A DNA stretch of 64,000 nucleotides, taken from the NCBI GenBank assembly GCA_044234005.1, contig JBIIJE010000001.1, positions 21,261 through 85,260 on the forward strand, given 5' to 3'. This document shows, piece after piece, positions 44,295 through 54,303 of this stretch. The stretch comes from OLB11 sp044234005 (GTDB taxonomy: Bacteria > Bacteroidota > Bacteroidia > Chitinophagales > Chitinophagaceae). Under the pieces are notes generated by a model. The model had not been told where the DNA came from. It saw nothing but the letters and a program-made list of their open reading frames with translations, and ran no database searches. Every line of letters starts with the position of its first letter. Within the stretch, counting starts at the first letter, position 1. A program made the translations under genes and the position numbers.

Positions 44295-45968
44295 TTATGA
44301 CAAACCTGTTATCTTCCCTTCAATATCAATATCCATATTCTCAGACGCTGGCACCGCTGGTAAGCCAGGCATCCGCATCATATCTCCTAAAATCGGGATT
44401 ATAAAACCAGCACCAGCAGCAAATTCAAATTCACGAACTCTAATAATAAATCCTTTCGGACGACCAATTGCAGTTTCCTTATCACTTAATGATTTTTGTG
44501 TTTTTGCCATGCATACAGGTAGCTTATCATAACCCAATTCCTCTATCATTTTCAATTGTGTTCTTGCAATTGATGAATACTCCACACCATCAGCACCGTA
44601 AATTTCTGTTGCGATTTTACTTATTTTATCTTCTACCGAAAGATTCCAATCGTACAAAGGTTTGAAATGATTCACACCAGACTCAATAATGTCAATTACA
44701 TGTTGAGCCAATACAGCAGTTCCTTCGCCACCTTTTGCAAATCCATAAGACACGATAGCTTTCACGCCTTGTTTCTCACAATACGTTTGTACATATTCTA
44801 TTTCTTCATTACTATCCGTTGGAAAATGATTGATAGCAACCACAGGTGTAATGCCAAATTTTTTGCAATTTTCAATATGCTTTTCTAAATTGGCAAATCC
44901 TTTTATGACCTTTTCAATATTTGGTGTATTGTATTCATCTTTTTTAGCACCACCATGATGTCTTAAAGCTCTTATTGTGGCAACAAGAACTATGGCATTG
45001 GGTGTTAAATTGCCATAACCACACTTTATATTCATAAATTTCTCCGCACCTAAGTCAGCACCGAAACCTGCTTCTGTAACCACATAATCAGCTAATGACA
45101 AACCCATTTTAGTAGCCAAAATCGTATTCGTTCCTTGCGCAATATTGGCAAATGGACCACCATGTAAAATAGCAGGATTTCCTTCCAAGGTTTGCACTAA
45201 ATTTGGCTTAATGGCATCTTTCAATAATAAAGTCATTGCGCCTTCTGCTTTCAGATCACGCGCGTAGATGGGTTTTTTATCAAATGTGAATCCAATAAAA
45301 ATATTACCTAAACGTTGTTTCAAATCATACAAATCTTTACTCATGCAAAGTATGGCCATGACTTCACTTGCTGGCGTAATATTAAATCCATCTTCGCGAG
45401 GTATACCATTGGCAGTTCCTCCGATTCCAATGATGATATGTCGCAAAGCTCTATCATTCATATCCATTACTCGTTTCCATTTTATGGTGCGAGGATCAAT
45501 ATTTAGATTGTGCTGCTTATTCTGTAGATTATTGTCGATTAAAGCGCTCAACAAATTATTAGCTTTCTCAATTGCCGCAAAGTCACCTGTAAAATGCAGA
45601 TTGATATCTTCCATAGGAATCACTTGCGAGTAGCCACCACCTGCAGCCCCTCCTTTAATGCCAAATACTGGACCTAAGCTAGGTTCTCGTAACACCACTA
45701 TCGATTTTTTACCTATCTTCTGTAACCCTTCATGTAAGCCGATTGAGACAGTTGTTTTACCTTCTCCAGCAGGTGTTGGATTGATAGCTGAAACCAAAAT
45801 AAGTTTAGCATTTTTTATTTTTTCTTCATCGATTAAATCAAGTGGCAGCTTGGCTTTGTGCTTACCATAATAATGAAGATCATCTTCATGAATATTAATC
45901 TTGGCAGCTATAGTTTTGATGTGTTTGATTTCTGCTTGCTGTGCAATATCTAAATCGCTTGGGAACAT
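44295..45968 (-). CDS. fhs: Formate-tetrahydrofolate ligase
   Basis: It makes 10-formyl-THF from formate, THF and ATP. The 557-residue protein has the P-loop NPTPAGEGKTTVSIGL (about 63-78), the conserved EPSLGPVFGIKGGAAGGGYS, and FVTEAGFGADLG-like VTEAGFGADLGAEKF. C-terminal PVCMAKTQKSLS and GAGFIIPILGDMMRMPGLP complete the family signature. Length equals that of bacterial Fhs. It lies alone on the minus strand among membrane and small-molecule genes. Provides one-carbon units for purines. Confidence 0.97.
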   Translation of the reverse strand: MFPSDLDIAQQAEIKHIKTIAAKINIHEDDLHYYGKHKAKLPLDLIDEEKIKNAKLILVSAINPTPAGEGKTTVSIGLHEGLQKIGKKSIVVLREPSLGPVFGIKGGAAGGGYSQVIPMEDINLHFTGDFAAIEKANNLLSALIDNNLQNKQHNLNIDPRTIKWKRVMDMNDRALRHIIIGIGGTANGIPREDGFNITPASEVMAILCMSKDLYDLKQRLGNIFIGFTFDKKPIYARDLKAEGAMTLLLKDAIKPNLVQTLEGNPAILHGGPFANIAQGTNTILATKMGLSLADYVVTEAGFGADLGAEKFMNIKCGYGNLTPNAIVLVATIRALRHHGGAKKDEYNTPNIEKVIKGFANLEKHIENCKKFGITPVVAINHFPTDSNEEIEYVQTYCEKQGVKAIVSYGFAKGGEGTAVLAQHVIDIIESGVNHFKPLYDWNLSVEDKISKIATEIYGADGVEYSSIARTQLKMIEELGYDKLPVCMAKTQKSLSDKETAIGRPKGFIIRVREFEFAAGAGFIIPILGDMMRMPGLPAVPASENMDIDIEGKITGLS

Positions 45969-46069
45969 ATTATTTTATTTTACTCAAATTAAAATAAAAT
46001 TCTCCATAAGGTTACATAAAAAAAGCAAACAATATCCGTTCCTTTCTTCTAACCATTTAATATCTTCAA

Positions 46070-46576
46070 CTAGTCTCTTAAGTACTTGTATTGCGTACCG
46101 TATAATATCACAAAAATAATTGGAATAAGTAACCCTGAAACTACAGCTGCCCCCATAATTGAATTAGACCCTAAAATAAAAATGGTGGCAACTGGAAGTA
46201 ATAATTCGCCCACTGTATAGACATTAAATCCAGTTTTTCGAAGTTTGCGCATTTGCAACGCTCCTAAAAAGCAGAGCAGTAATGAAACAAGTGTGATAAT
46301 TAATATAATCATTTTATTATCGCATTGCTTCATCGCTAAATCTACTGAACCGCTTACCATTTTACTCAGCAAGCCTCCACCCAAGGCTTCTGTATCTAAA
46401 GAGCCTAAAGTTTCCACTGATTTACAAATTGTAAAATAGGAATAAATGGACCCAAAAAATGAAAATGCACAAGCTACATAGGTAAGTATGGTTAATACGT
46501 TTAACATAGTAGGCAGTTGCTTCATATCGCCACTTTCAACATTTAATAGGTCACGAGATTCGTTATATTCTGACAT
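46070..46576 (-). CDS. Unidentified four-helix membrane protein
   Basis: A 168-residue protein with four predicted transmembrane segments: VLTILTYVACAFSFFGSIYS, MIILIITLVSLLLCFLGAL, LLLPVATIFILGSNSIMGAA and VVSGLLIPIIFVILYGTQY. A polar loop sits between helices 1 and 2. I do not recognise a named family. Similar small membrane proteins are common in Bacteroidota. It is followed on the same strand by no close gene; ridA lies 63 bp upstream and could share its transcript. Confidence 0.6.
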   Translation of the reverse strand: MSEYNESRDLLNVESGDMKQLPTMLNVLTILTYVACAFSFFGSIYSYFTICKSVETLGSLDTEALGGGLLSKMVSGSVDLAMKQCDNKMIILIITLVSLLLCFLGALQMRKLRKTGFNVYTVGELLLPVATIFILGSNSIMGAAVVSGLLIPIIFVILYGTQYKYLRD

Positions 46577-46639
46577 AATTTTAATTTTTGTTGTGTAAAT
46601 ACAGTTTTTCTATTTCTGAACATTAAATGGGGCTTCAAA

Positions 46640-47020
46640 TTACTTGCCTGCAATCATTGATATTTCAACATTCACTCCTTTTGGCAAACCCGCAACGTGC
46701 ACAGTTTCTCGCGCTGGGAAATTAGAAGTAAAGAAAGTAGCATACACTTCATTTACAGCAGCAAAATACTTCATGTCGCTTAGGAAAATTGAAGTTTTTA
46801 GTACATTTTCGAAATCATAACCAGCTTCTTGCAATACGGCAGCAATATTTCTCATTACTTGTGTCGTTTCTTCGGGGATACTAGATAACTGCAAATTATC
46901 TGTGCCCGGAATGAGGGCAATTTGACCCGATAAAAACAACATGCCATTACTTTCAACCGCTTGACTATAAGGTCCTATCGGTGCTGGAGCTTCTTTAGAT
47001 TGTATTATTCTTTTACTCAT
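46640..47020 (-). CDS. ridA: 2-iminobutanoate/2-iminopropanoate deaminase
   Basis: It hydrolyses reactive enamine/imine intermediates released by PLP enzymes. The 126-residue YjgF/RidA-fold protein has EAPAPIGPYSQAVESNGMLF (10-29), SGQIALIP, and the active-site arginine in FPARETVHVAGLPKGVNVEI (about R104). Length and motifs match the trimeric family. It sits upstream of a small membrane-protein gene on the same strand. Confidence 0.95.
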   Translation of the reverse strand: MSKRIIQSKEAPAPIGPYSQAVESNGMLFLSGQIALIPGTDNLQLSSIPEETTQVMRNIAAVLQEAGYDFENVLKTSIFLSDMKYFAAVNEVYATFFTSNFPARETVHVAGLPKGVNVEISMIAGK

Positions 47021-47158
47021 TTGGTAAAAATAATTTTTCCTTCGATTTATTTCAACTTTAATCTCAAAATATTATCATTTTATAGCGAGCATAACCCTTT
47101 TTAAAAAAGACTTCCCTTAATATTGTGACAAACAGTCCAATTTTCACACTTGCTCATT

Positions 47159-47797
47159 ATGTCAAATCACTTATTATACATCGATACAAGCGCTCATAAA
47201 GCAACTTATATGCTCGTAAATGAGCATGAAATAGTATCACATAAATATCATGAAGTGCAGAACGAACATGGGCAAACGATTAATCGATTATTGCAAGAAT
47301 TACTACAAGAATCAGCATTGACTTTTGCCGATTTGAAAGGAGTAGTAGTTTTAAACGGTCCAGGCTCTTACACTGGCTTGCGTATCTCGTTGTCGAGTGC
47401 AAAAGGAATTTGCTATGCTCATGACATCCCTTTGTTATTGATTAATAAACTCAATCTAATTAACGCACATGCGAGCGATCTTGCGCGTACGAAAACGATA
47501 CTTATACCTGCTCGTGAAAATGAATATTATTCAGCTACATATAACAAAAAAAACGAATGCCTTCTAGCGCCAAATTTACTTAATAGCCTAGAAGTGAGCA
47601 ATTTAACAAAGCAATATGATAGTGTATTAATAAGTGACATAAGTATATGCGACTCATTATTTAAGACAGATATTATAATTACGTATGAATTAAGTACGAT
47701 TTTTCAAGTAATAAATAATACATATCTGCTTGATAAAGAGGCTAATTTGTTCGATTCTGAACCTTTTTACCTCAAAAATGTGTACTTTAACAAATAA
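47159..47797 (+). CDS. tsaB: tRNA threonylcarbamoyladenosine biosynthesis protein TsaB
   Basis: The TsaD partner in t6A synthesis at position 37 of ANN-decoding tRNAs. The 212-residue ASKHA-fold protein opens with LLYIDTSAHKATYMLV and carries the diagnostic VVLNGPGSYTGLRISLSSAK (about 63-82). It lacks metal-binding residues, as expected for TsaB. The ATG at 47159 is preferred to a TTG three codons upstream because the beta strand begins right after it. The C-terminal half is less conserved, as usual in this family. Confidence 0.93.
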   Translation: MSNHLLYIDTSAHKATYMLVNEHEIVSHKYHEVQNEHGQTINRLLQELLQESALTFADLKGVVVLNGPGSYTGLRISLSSAKGICYAHDIPLLLINKLNLINAHASDLARTKTILIPARENEYYSATYNKKNECLLAPNLLNSLEVSNLTKQYDSVLISDISICDSLFKTDIIITYELSTIFQVINNTYLLDKEANLFDSEPFYLKNVYFNK

Positions 47798-47938
47798 AAA
47801 TATTTTAAATATTTGTTTTTTTAATAATATTTTTAAATTTACATTTCAGTTAGTTATAATTTTTTTCATTTATAATTAATACTGATAATCAAGGAGCAAC
47901 AAATACAGGAAGTAATAAATAAATAATATTAAATTACA

Positions 47939-48301
47939 ATGGGAAGCAACCAATCAAATTCAAACATCATCTCGGTAAATTTAAATAACGAAGTTTCAAG
48001 TTCTACCATTAATTATTTAGACATAAAAAAAGGAGCTGCTATTATTCGAGCTATTAATCACAAATTACGTCAATCAATTATTAAATTGCTAGAAGAAAAG
48101 AGCAATCTTACAGTTACGGAAATTTATGTAAAGTTACGTGTGGAGCAATCAGTGGCATCTCAACATCTCGCTATTTTGCGACGTGCTGAATTTGTGAATA
48201 CATCACGAGAAGGGAAAAATATCCATTATTCGCTAAATAGAACAAGATTGACTGAGATAAATACGTTCGTAAAACAACTGCTTCACCGAGAAAACGCTTA
48301 A
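47939..48301 (+). CDS. ArsR-family winged-helix regulator
   Basis: A 120-residue DNA-binding protein. The winged helix covers about 36-115: INHKLRQSIIKLLEEKSNLT, then the recognition region TEIYVKLRVEQSVASQHLAI and the wing FVNTSREGKNIHYSLN. The SVASQHLAILRRA helix is typical of ArsR/SmtB. No ELCVCDL metal site is visible, so it is probably not a metal sensor of the classical alpha3 type. The 5' end (residues 1-30) is polar and unstructured. No target operon is evident. Confidence 0.85.
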   Translation: MGSNQSNSNIISVNLNNEVSSSTINYLDIKKGAAIIRAINHKLRQSIIKLLEEKSNLTVTEIYVKLRVEQSVASQHLAILRRAEFVNTSREGKNIHYSLNRTRLTEINTFVKQLLHRENA

Positions 48302-48341
48302 TCTTTCTTTGTTTAGTTAAGAATTCTTAAGTAGTATTTTC

Positions 48342-49028
48342 CTATTTATCTTGTAAAGTATGATTCTTATCGATAGAATCGTGATTTTTGATTTCTAATA
48401 ATTCTCCATCAGCACTAACTACCATTTGTGTATTAGTGTTTTCTGGTATTGCCTCGGTGGCATCGGTGGGCACGACTTCTTCACTTACAATTTCATTTAA
48501 TCTCGGTAGTTCATCCAAGCTATTCAAGCCTAAATAATCCATGAAAGATTTAGATGTATTATACAATAGAGGTTTACCAACAGCATCTTCCAATCGTCCT
48601 GAAATCACAATCAATTCCTTTTCCAATAATTTTTGAACTGAATAATCAGAATTAACTCCGCGAATTTGCTCAATATCACTTTTTGTAATTGGTTGTTTAT
48701 AAGCAATGATTGCCAAGGTTTCTAAAGCAGCTGTTGAAAGCCTTTTCGTATATTTCTCCCCATTTAATTTCGCTAAAGTGGGATAAAACTCTTTTTTACT
48801 TACGAATTGATAGCCTCCGCCAATTCGTTTTACCTCAAAAGGATAAAAGCTTGAAGCATATTTCTCAACAATAGCTTCTAGTGCATTGGGTAATTTTTCT
48901 AAGTCGACGGTCATTTCCTCATTATTCAAACTCTCTTTCAATAACGCACTTATGTCTTCTTGGGTCAATGGTTTATCTGCGCCAAATATTAAGGCTTCAC
49001 TCTGTAACATTATATCTTCTATAGTCAT
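48342..49028 (-). CDS. scpB: Segregation and condensation protein ScpB
   Basis: The kleisin-associated partner of SMC-ScpA in chromosome condensation. The 228-residue protein has two winged-helix domains: residues about 1-80 (IEDIMLQSEALIFGADKPLT) and about 90-170, with TKRLSTAALETLAIIAYKQP and the family signature KSDIEQIRGVNSDYSVQKLL. The C-terminal 50 residues are acidic and variable. scpA is not in the window. It is convergent with the ArsR gene, about 40 bp apart. Confidence 0.94.
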   Translation of the reverse strand: MTIEDIMLQSEALIFGADKPLTQEDISALLKESLNNEEMTVDLEKLPNALEAIVEKYASSFYPFEVKRIGGGYQFVSKKEFYPTLAKLNGEKYTKRLSTAALETLAIIAYKQPITKSDIEQIRGVNSDYSVQKLLEKELIVISGRLEDAVGKPLLYNTSKSFMDYLGLNSLDELPRLNEIVSEEVVPTDATEAIPENTNTQMVVSADGELLEIKNHDSIDKNHTLQDK

Positions 49029-49158
49029 GTCTCTTAATTATTATTTTTTACAAAAAGTAAATGTAGCAGTTGCCAGTTAGAAGCACTCAAATACTAATTA
49101 ACAGATGTGGGTAAAAAATAAACCGGAATCAAAATATATAATCCTCAAAATATTCAAA

Positions 49159-49166
49159 TACTTTTG
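49159..49166 (+). promoter_or_regulatory. -7 box of outer-membrane protein gene
   Basis: TACTTTTG followed by C is an exact TAnnTTTG match, 22 bp before the ATG at 49189. It lies inside the longer in-frame ORF, which argues against the upstream ATG at 49105. Confidence 0.62.
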
Positions 49167-49188
49167 CACCCTTATCTTTAAAGCTATT

Positions 49189-49968
49189 ATGAAAAGAAAC
49201 TTTTTATCCGCTCTTTCTTGTATTCTTCTATTAAGTTTCAGCGCTCATTCCCAAATCCGTGAATTTGGCAGTGTAAGCAGCAGTGGCGGTCAAGGTGGCG
49301 GCTCTAATTTTATTAAATTAAATTTCGCTCCGCTTGCTTATAGTACAATTAGCTTAAATTATGAGCGTATTATCGGCTCAAAGACCACCTTTGGAACAGG
49401 ATTGACATTTCGTCCCAAAAGCGCATTGCCTTTTTCGAGCACTTTTAAATCGGCAAGCACTGAAGATTTTTCACTCGGTGATATTAAGTTGTCTACAATA
49501 GGCTTATTCCCAGAATTTCGATATTACACGAAGCAAGCTGGCAAAGGCTTTTATCTTGGTCTATACACAGGTGTTCGTAATGTTGGAATTGTTTTTCCTG
49601 TGAGTTATGTTGATAATGCCTCTGTGCGCCAAAGCGTAGATTTGAAAGGAAATGTATTAACCTTCATGGGTGGTTTCATGATGGGCGCTCAGTTTAAACT
49701 TTCATCTCGTTTGGTTTTAGATTGGACATTTTTAGCAGGCCATGGTTCTTACTCGCAAACAAAATTTAGCTATAGTTCTACTTATCCTATGACCACATCT
49801 GAACAAGCCGATTTGAAATTAACTTTTGATGGGTTAAAAGAAATAGGTGAATTTTTCCCGCCTTTTAGAAATGTAAAATATGATGTAGGAGCAAACTCTG
49901 GTTGGGTAAAATTAACAGGTTTAGGCTTTGGCGCAAGAGGAGGGTTCTCACTAGGGTACCGTTTCTAA
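49189..49968 (+). CDS. Putative outer-membrane beta-barrel protein
   Basis: A 259-residue exported barrel with signal peptide MKRNFLSALSCILLLSFSAH. It has alternating strands: FIKLNFAPLAYSTISLNYER, TTFGTGLTFRPKSALPFSST, GFYLGLYTGVRNVGIVFPVS, and a C-terminal GLGFGARGGFSLGYRF ending in Phe, as in outer-membrane proteins assembled by BamA. It resembles DUF3575-type proteins. Function unknown. The ATG 28 codons upstream (49105) is rejected because the promoter box lies between. It is followed by the small lipoprotein gene. Confidence 0.75.
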   Translation: MKRNFLSALSCILLLSFSAHSQIREFGSVSSSGGQGGGSNFIKLNFAPLAYSTISLNYERIIGSKTTFGTGLTFRPKSALPFSSTFKSASTEDFSLGDIKLSTIGLFPEFRYYTKQAGKGFYLGLYTGVRNVGIVFPVSYVDNASVRQSVDLKGNVLTFMGGFMMGAQFKLSSRLVLDWTFLAGHGSYSQTKFSYSSTYPMTTSEQADLKLTFDGLKEIGEFFPPFRNVKYDVGANSGWVKLTGLGFGARGGFSLGYRF

Positions 49969-50113
49969 AAAAATTCCCTCTACTAGAGTTGATTTTATCT
50001 TCTCCGTATTGTAAATGAAAGTTCGGACTTTCCCCTTTGATTGAAATCATTAAACTTTAAGGTGTGTAGAAATATAAGTGTGTATTTTACTTTGATAAGT
50101 GGTTGAGCAACCA

Positions 50114-50121
50114 TACTTTTG
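50114..50121 (+). promoter_or_regulatory. -7 box of small lipoprotein gene
   Basis: TACTTTTG followed by C is an exact TAnnTTTG match, 21 bp before the ATG at 50143. The box overlaps a TTG that would otherwise start the ORF, so 50143 is the start. Confidence 0.62.
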
Positions 50122-50142
50122 CCACAAATTAAAAAAATTAAG

Positions 50143-50607
50143 ATGAAAAAAATCGTATTGTCATTCGTTGCCTTGGCTTTTACAATAATAACTTTAATTG
50201 GTTGTGGCGGAAGCAAAAGCGACCCTAAAGCTGTCGCTACAAACTTTTTAAATGCTCGTAATAGTTTAGATTTCGAAACAGCTAAAAAATTATCAACTCC
50301 AGAAACAGGCAAATTATTAGAAATGCTTGCTAGTTTTTCTGGCATGATGCCTGATTCAATGAAAAATGAAGCGAAAAAAATTAAAGTTTCTATAAAAGAT
50401 ATTAAAGAAGAAGGAGATAATGCTACCGTTACATACAGTGAGAGTGCAAAGCCTGGCGATCAGACTATTAAGTTAGTAAAAAAGGATGGCAAGTGGTTAG
50501 TAAATATGAGTAAAGAAGATATGGGCGCTGGAGGCGAAGAAGGTGATACTCCTCCAATGGAAGATACAGTACCAGCAGATTCAACTATAGCCGTACCTGG
50601 TCAATAA
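50143..50607 (+). CDS. DUF4878-like lipoprotein
   Basis: A 154-residue lipoprotein. The signal FVALAFTIITLIGC ends in a lipobox Cys at about residue 21. The body (DPKAVATNFLNARNSLDFET; KKLSTPETGKLLEMLASF; DNATVTYSESAKPGDQTIKL) fits the cystatin-like/DUF4878 family of envelope proteins. The C-terminus is acidic (EEGDTPPMEDTVPADST). Function unknown. A clear intrinsic terminator follows, so this is a single-gene transcription unit. Confidence 0.75.
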   Translation: MKKIVLSFVALAFTIITLIGCGGSKSDPKAVATNFLNARNSLDFETAKKLSTPETGKLLEMLASFSGMMPDSMKNEAKKIKVSIKDIKEEGDNATVTYSESAKPGDQTIKLVKKDGKWLVNMSKEDMGAGGEEGDTPPMEDTVPADSTIAVPGQ

Positions 50608-50630
50608 TTTTTGTAAATAAATTTAAAAAA

Positions 50631-50670
50631 AACCCTTGATACATGAGTATATCAAGGGTTTTTTTATTTT
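50631..50670 (+). terminator. Intrinsic terminator after lipoprotein gene
   Basis: AACCCTTGATA pairs perfectly with TATCAAGGGTT across an 8-base loop, preceded by an A-run and followed by a T-run. It starts 24 bp after the stop codon. This is the best intrinsic terminator in the window. Confidence 0.88.
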
Positions 50671-50867
50671 TTCTCATTCTCAAACTGCCTTATCAAAGCA
50701 AAATATTGTCAGTCACAACATTTAAAGTAAGCCCATTCAGCATATATTTGCTGCCCACTATGCCAGCTTGGCGCAAAAGCCAATACTAGCATATATTTTG
50801 AGTAGTAAATAAATCTTACAAGATTATTTTATTGCTAGGAGGCAATTTTAAATTTTAAAAACGACTT

Positions 50868-53800
50868 ATGTTAAAATTCTTAAATAAACTATTTGGAGGT
50901 AGCAAATCTGAAAAAGATGTAAAAAAAATCACCCCAATTATTGAAAAAATAAATCAACATTTTGCTGATTATCAATCATTAAGTCATGATGAATTAAGGT
51001 ACAAAACAAAAGAATTCCGTCAACGAATTCAGTCTCATGTTGCAGAAATCAATGCGACAATTGAATCTAAAAGGACCGAAGCAGAAAGCACAATCGATAT
51101 TCATGTAAAAAGTGATATTTTCAAAGAAGTAGATCAATTAATCAAGGATAAAGACAAACAACTTGAGGTTATTTTGTTAGAAATATTGCCAGAAGCATTT
51201 GCCACTGTAAAAGAAGCTGCTCGGCGTTTTACCAACAATACTGAGTTAAAAAGTAAAGCTACCGCACTCGATAAAGATTTAGCTGTAACAAAAAACTATA
51301 TCACGATTGAAGGGGATGAATGCACCTTTCAAACAACTTGGAACGCCGGTGGGTCGCCAGTCACGTGGAATATGGTTCACTATGATGTGCAATTAATCGG
51401 TGGTTTCAATTTACATGAAGGTAAAATATCAGAAATGGCAACGGGTGAAGGTAAAACGTTGGTATCGACCCTTCCTGCTTATTTAAATGGATTAGCTGGT
51501 GAAGGCGTTCATATTGTTACAGTTAATGACTACCTCGCTCGTCGTGATAGCGAATGGAATGGAACTCTATTCGAATGGTTAGGACTTACTGTGGATTGTA
51601 TTGATAAACATCAACCCAATTCAGCCGCACGACGAAAAGCTTATTTAGCGGATATTACTTATGGCACTAACAATGAGTTTGGTTTTGACTATTTACGCGA
51701 CAACATGGTGCATACACCTGAAGAAATGGTTCAACGCAAGTTGCATTTTGCAATGGTGGATGAGGTAGATAGTGTATTAATTGATGATGCAAGAACGCCA
51801 TTAATCATTTCTGGTCCTGTTCCTAAAGGTGATGATCAAGAATTTCATGTATTAAAGCCAGGTATAGAAAAACTAGTTGATTTGCAACGCCGCGTAGTCA
51901 ACTCATTTTTATTAGAAGCCAAGAAATTAATTGCTGATGGCAATGATGATAAAGAAGGTGGCGGATTAGCTTTGTTAAGAGCGCATCGAGGGTTGCCAAA
52001 AAATACTTCAACTATTAAGTATTTGAGTGAAGTTGGTATCAAACAAATTTTACAAAAAACGGAAAATTACTATCTAAGCGATCAACAAAAAAATATGCCG
52101 AAGGTTGATGCTGAATTGTACTTTGTAATTGATGAGAAAAGCAATCAAGTAGATTTAACACAAAAAGGAATTGATGTTTTGACTGGCTCTAACAACGATT
52201 CTAATTTCTTTGTAATGCCTGATATATCCACAGGTTTAGCTGCCATAGAAAACGCAGGTTATACTGCCGAAGAAAAGTTACACCAGAAAGATGCTTTCTT
52301 GCAAGAATATTCATTAAAGGCAGATCGTATTCATACCGTACAACAATTATTAAAAGCCTATACCTTATTCGATAAAGATGTTGAATATGTTGTAATGGAT
52401 GGCAAAGTAAAAATTGTAGATGAACAAACAGGTCGTATTCTAGATGGCCGTCGTTATAGTGATGGTTTGCACCAAGCAATCGAAGCAAAAGAAAATGTTG
52501 AAGTTGAAGCCGCCACACAAACATTTGCAACCGTTACATTGCAAAACTTTTTCCGCATGTATCACAAATTGGCAGGTATGACAGGTACTGCGGAAACTGA
52601 GGCTGGCGAATTTTGGCAAATCTACAAACTAGATGTAACCAACATTCCTACCAATGTAAATGTGATACGAAAGGATGATGAAGACTTGGTTTATAAAACG
52701 AAGCGTGAAAAATATCGTGCCGTAATTGAAGAAATCAAACAATTAAAAGAACAAGGAAGACCTGTATTGGTTGGTACTACTTCAGTAGATGTATCTGAGC
52801 TTCTAAGTAAAATGTTGAATCTCGAAAAAATTCCTCACAATGTGTTGAATGCAAAACAACATGCTCGTGAGGCACAAGTAGTTGCTGAGGCTGGTTTAAC
52901 GGGAGCCATAACAATTGCAACCAACATGGCAGGTCGTGGAACAGATATAAAATTAAGTCCTGAAGTAAAAGCCGCTGGTGGATTAGCTATTTTAGGCACT
53001 GAAAGACATGAAAGTCGTCGTGTAGATCGGCAGCTTCGGGGTCGTGCAGGACGACAAGGAGATCCAGGTAGCTCCAAATTTTTTGTATCGTTAGAAGATG
53101 AATTGATGCGTTTATTTGGTAGTGACAAGTTAAGTGGATGGATGGATAAATTAGGCCATGTAGATGGTGATGTGATACAACATAGTATGATTTCAAAATC
53201 TATTGAAAGAGCGCAAAAGAAAGTAGAAGAAAATAATTTTGGCATCCGCAAACGCTTACTTGAATACGATGATGTGATGAACTCGCAACGCGAAGTCATT
53301 TACACACGTCGCCGAAATGCTTTGTTCGGTGAGCGATTGGCATTGGACTTAGACAATGCATTTTATGATAGCTGCAATTTAGTAGCTAGTATGTTTGATT
53401 CGAATAGAAACTATGAAGATTTTAAAGTTGAGGTTGCACGCGATTTTGCATTCGAGCCCAATGTAAGTGAACAAGAATTTTTAACAATTCCTGTAAATAC
53501 TTTGACAGAAAAATTATACGCACAATTAAAAGAAACTTACTCCCGTAAATGTGAATTTATCAAAGAACAAACAGCGCCCGTTTTAAATAATATTTGGCAG
53601 CAAAATGGTGATAAAATCCAAAATATTGCAGTACCATTTACAGATGGCGTGAGAGGTCTACAAATAATCACACCGCTTCAATCTACAGTAGAATCAAAAG
53701 GCAAGGATTTAATTGATGCCGTTGAAAGACAAATTACATTGAACTTTATTGACGATGGTTGGAAAACACATTTGCGTCAAATGGATGAAATGAAACAAAG

Positions 53801-54182
53801 TGTTCAATTAGCTAGCTATGAGCAAAAAGACCCTTTATTGATTTATAAATTTGAGGCGTTTAATTTGTTTAAAACCATGGTAGGAGATACCAATAAACAA
53901 ATTGTGAGCTTCTTGTTACGCAGCGGTATCCCGATGGAAGATCCTCGTGATATACACCAAGCAGAAGTTGAAAAAACAGATATGAGCCACATGGTCTCAA
54001 ATCGTGAGGAGATAGATGATGCCGGTGTTGCATATGGAGTTAGTAAAAATGATATGTACACTTCGAGTTCAACAGCTCCCGTGCGACAAGCCCCCGTACG
54101 TAATATGGAACCAAAGATTGGCAGAAACGATGCTTGTCCTTGTGGTAGTGGTAAAAAATTTAAGCAATGTCACGGAAAGTAA
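50868..54182 (+). CDS. secA: Protein translocase ATPase SecA
   Basis: The motor of the Sec pathway. At 1104 residues it is longer than E. coli SecA (about 901), as in other Bacteroidota, with an extra N-terminal segment (about 58-145). Walker A is MATGEGKTLVS (190-200), the DEAD-type box is MVDEVDSVLIDDARTPLI, and motif V/VI include TNMAGRGTDIKL and QLRGRAGRQGDPG. The C-terminus has the zinc-binding CPCGSGKKFKQCHGK preceded by an acidic linker. The N-terminus starts MLKFLNKLFGGS, as in relatives. Full length, intact. Confidence 0.97.
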   Translation: MLKFLNKLFGGSKSEKDVKKITPIIEKINQHFADYQSLSHDELRYKTKEFRQRIQSHVAEINATIESKRTEAESTIDIHVKSDIFKEVDQLIKDKDKQLEVILLEILPEAFATVKEAARRFTNNTELKSKATALDKDLAVTKNYITIEGDECTFQTTWNAGGSPVTWNMVHYDVQLIGGFNLHEGKISEMATGEGKTLVSTLPAYLNGLAGEGVHIVTVNDYLARRDSEWNGTLFEWLGLTVDCIDKHQPNSAARRKAYLADITYGTNNEFGFDYLRDNMVHTPEEMVQRKLHFAMVDEVDSVLIDDARTPLIISGPVPKGDDQEFHVLKPGIEKLVDLQRRVVNSFLLEAKKLIADGNDDKEGGGLALLRAHRGLPKNTSTIKYLSEVGIKQILQKTENYYLSDQQKNMPKVDAELYFVIDEKSNQVDLTQKGIDVLTGSNNDSNFFVMPDISTGLAAIENAGYTAEEKLHQKDAFLQEYSLKADRIHTVQQLLKAYTLFDKDVEYVVMDGKVKIVDEQTGRILDGRRYSDGLHQAIEAKENVEVEAATQTFATVTLQNFFRMYHKLAGMTGTAETEAGEFWQIYKLDVTNIPTNVNVIRKDDEDLVYKTKREKYRAVIEEIKQLKEQGRPVLVGTTSVDVSELLSKMLNLEKIPHNVLNAKQHAREAQVVAEAGLTGAITIATNMAGRGTDIKLSPEVKAAGGLAILGTERHESRRVDRQLRGRAGRQGDPGSSKFFVSLEDELMRLFGSDKLSGWMDKLGHVDGDVIQHSMISKSIERAQKKVEENNFGIRKRLLEYDDVMNSQREVIYTRRRNALFGERLALDLDNAFYDSCNLVASMFDSNRNYEDFKVEVARDFAFEPNVSEQEFLTIPVNTLTEKLYAQLKETYSRKCEFIKEQTAPVLNNIWQQNGDKIQNIAVPFTDGVRGLQIITPLQSTVESKGKDLIDAVERQITLNFIDDGWKTHLRQMDEMKQSVQLASYEQKDPLLIYKFEAFNLFKTMVGDTNKQIVSFLLRSGIPMEDPRDIHQAEVEKTDMSHMVSNREEIDDAGVAYGVSKNDMYTSSSTAPVRQAPVRNMEPKIGRNDACPCGSGKKFKQCHGK

Positions 54183-54303
54183 GTCGTCGTATGGTGGCTC
54201 AACAAGTTTAAAGATTTTTACAAAATAATTGATACTTAATTGCTAAAACTTTTAGCTTTCTGGTTTAAGGGTTAAAATAAATATTTGCATAAAAATTTCA
54301 CTT

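Noticed and set aside
49105..49188. ATG at 49105 for the outer-membrane barrel
   Set aside because: An exact promoter -7 box at 49159-49166 lies inside this extension, and the signal peptide starts at 49189.
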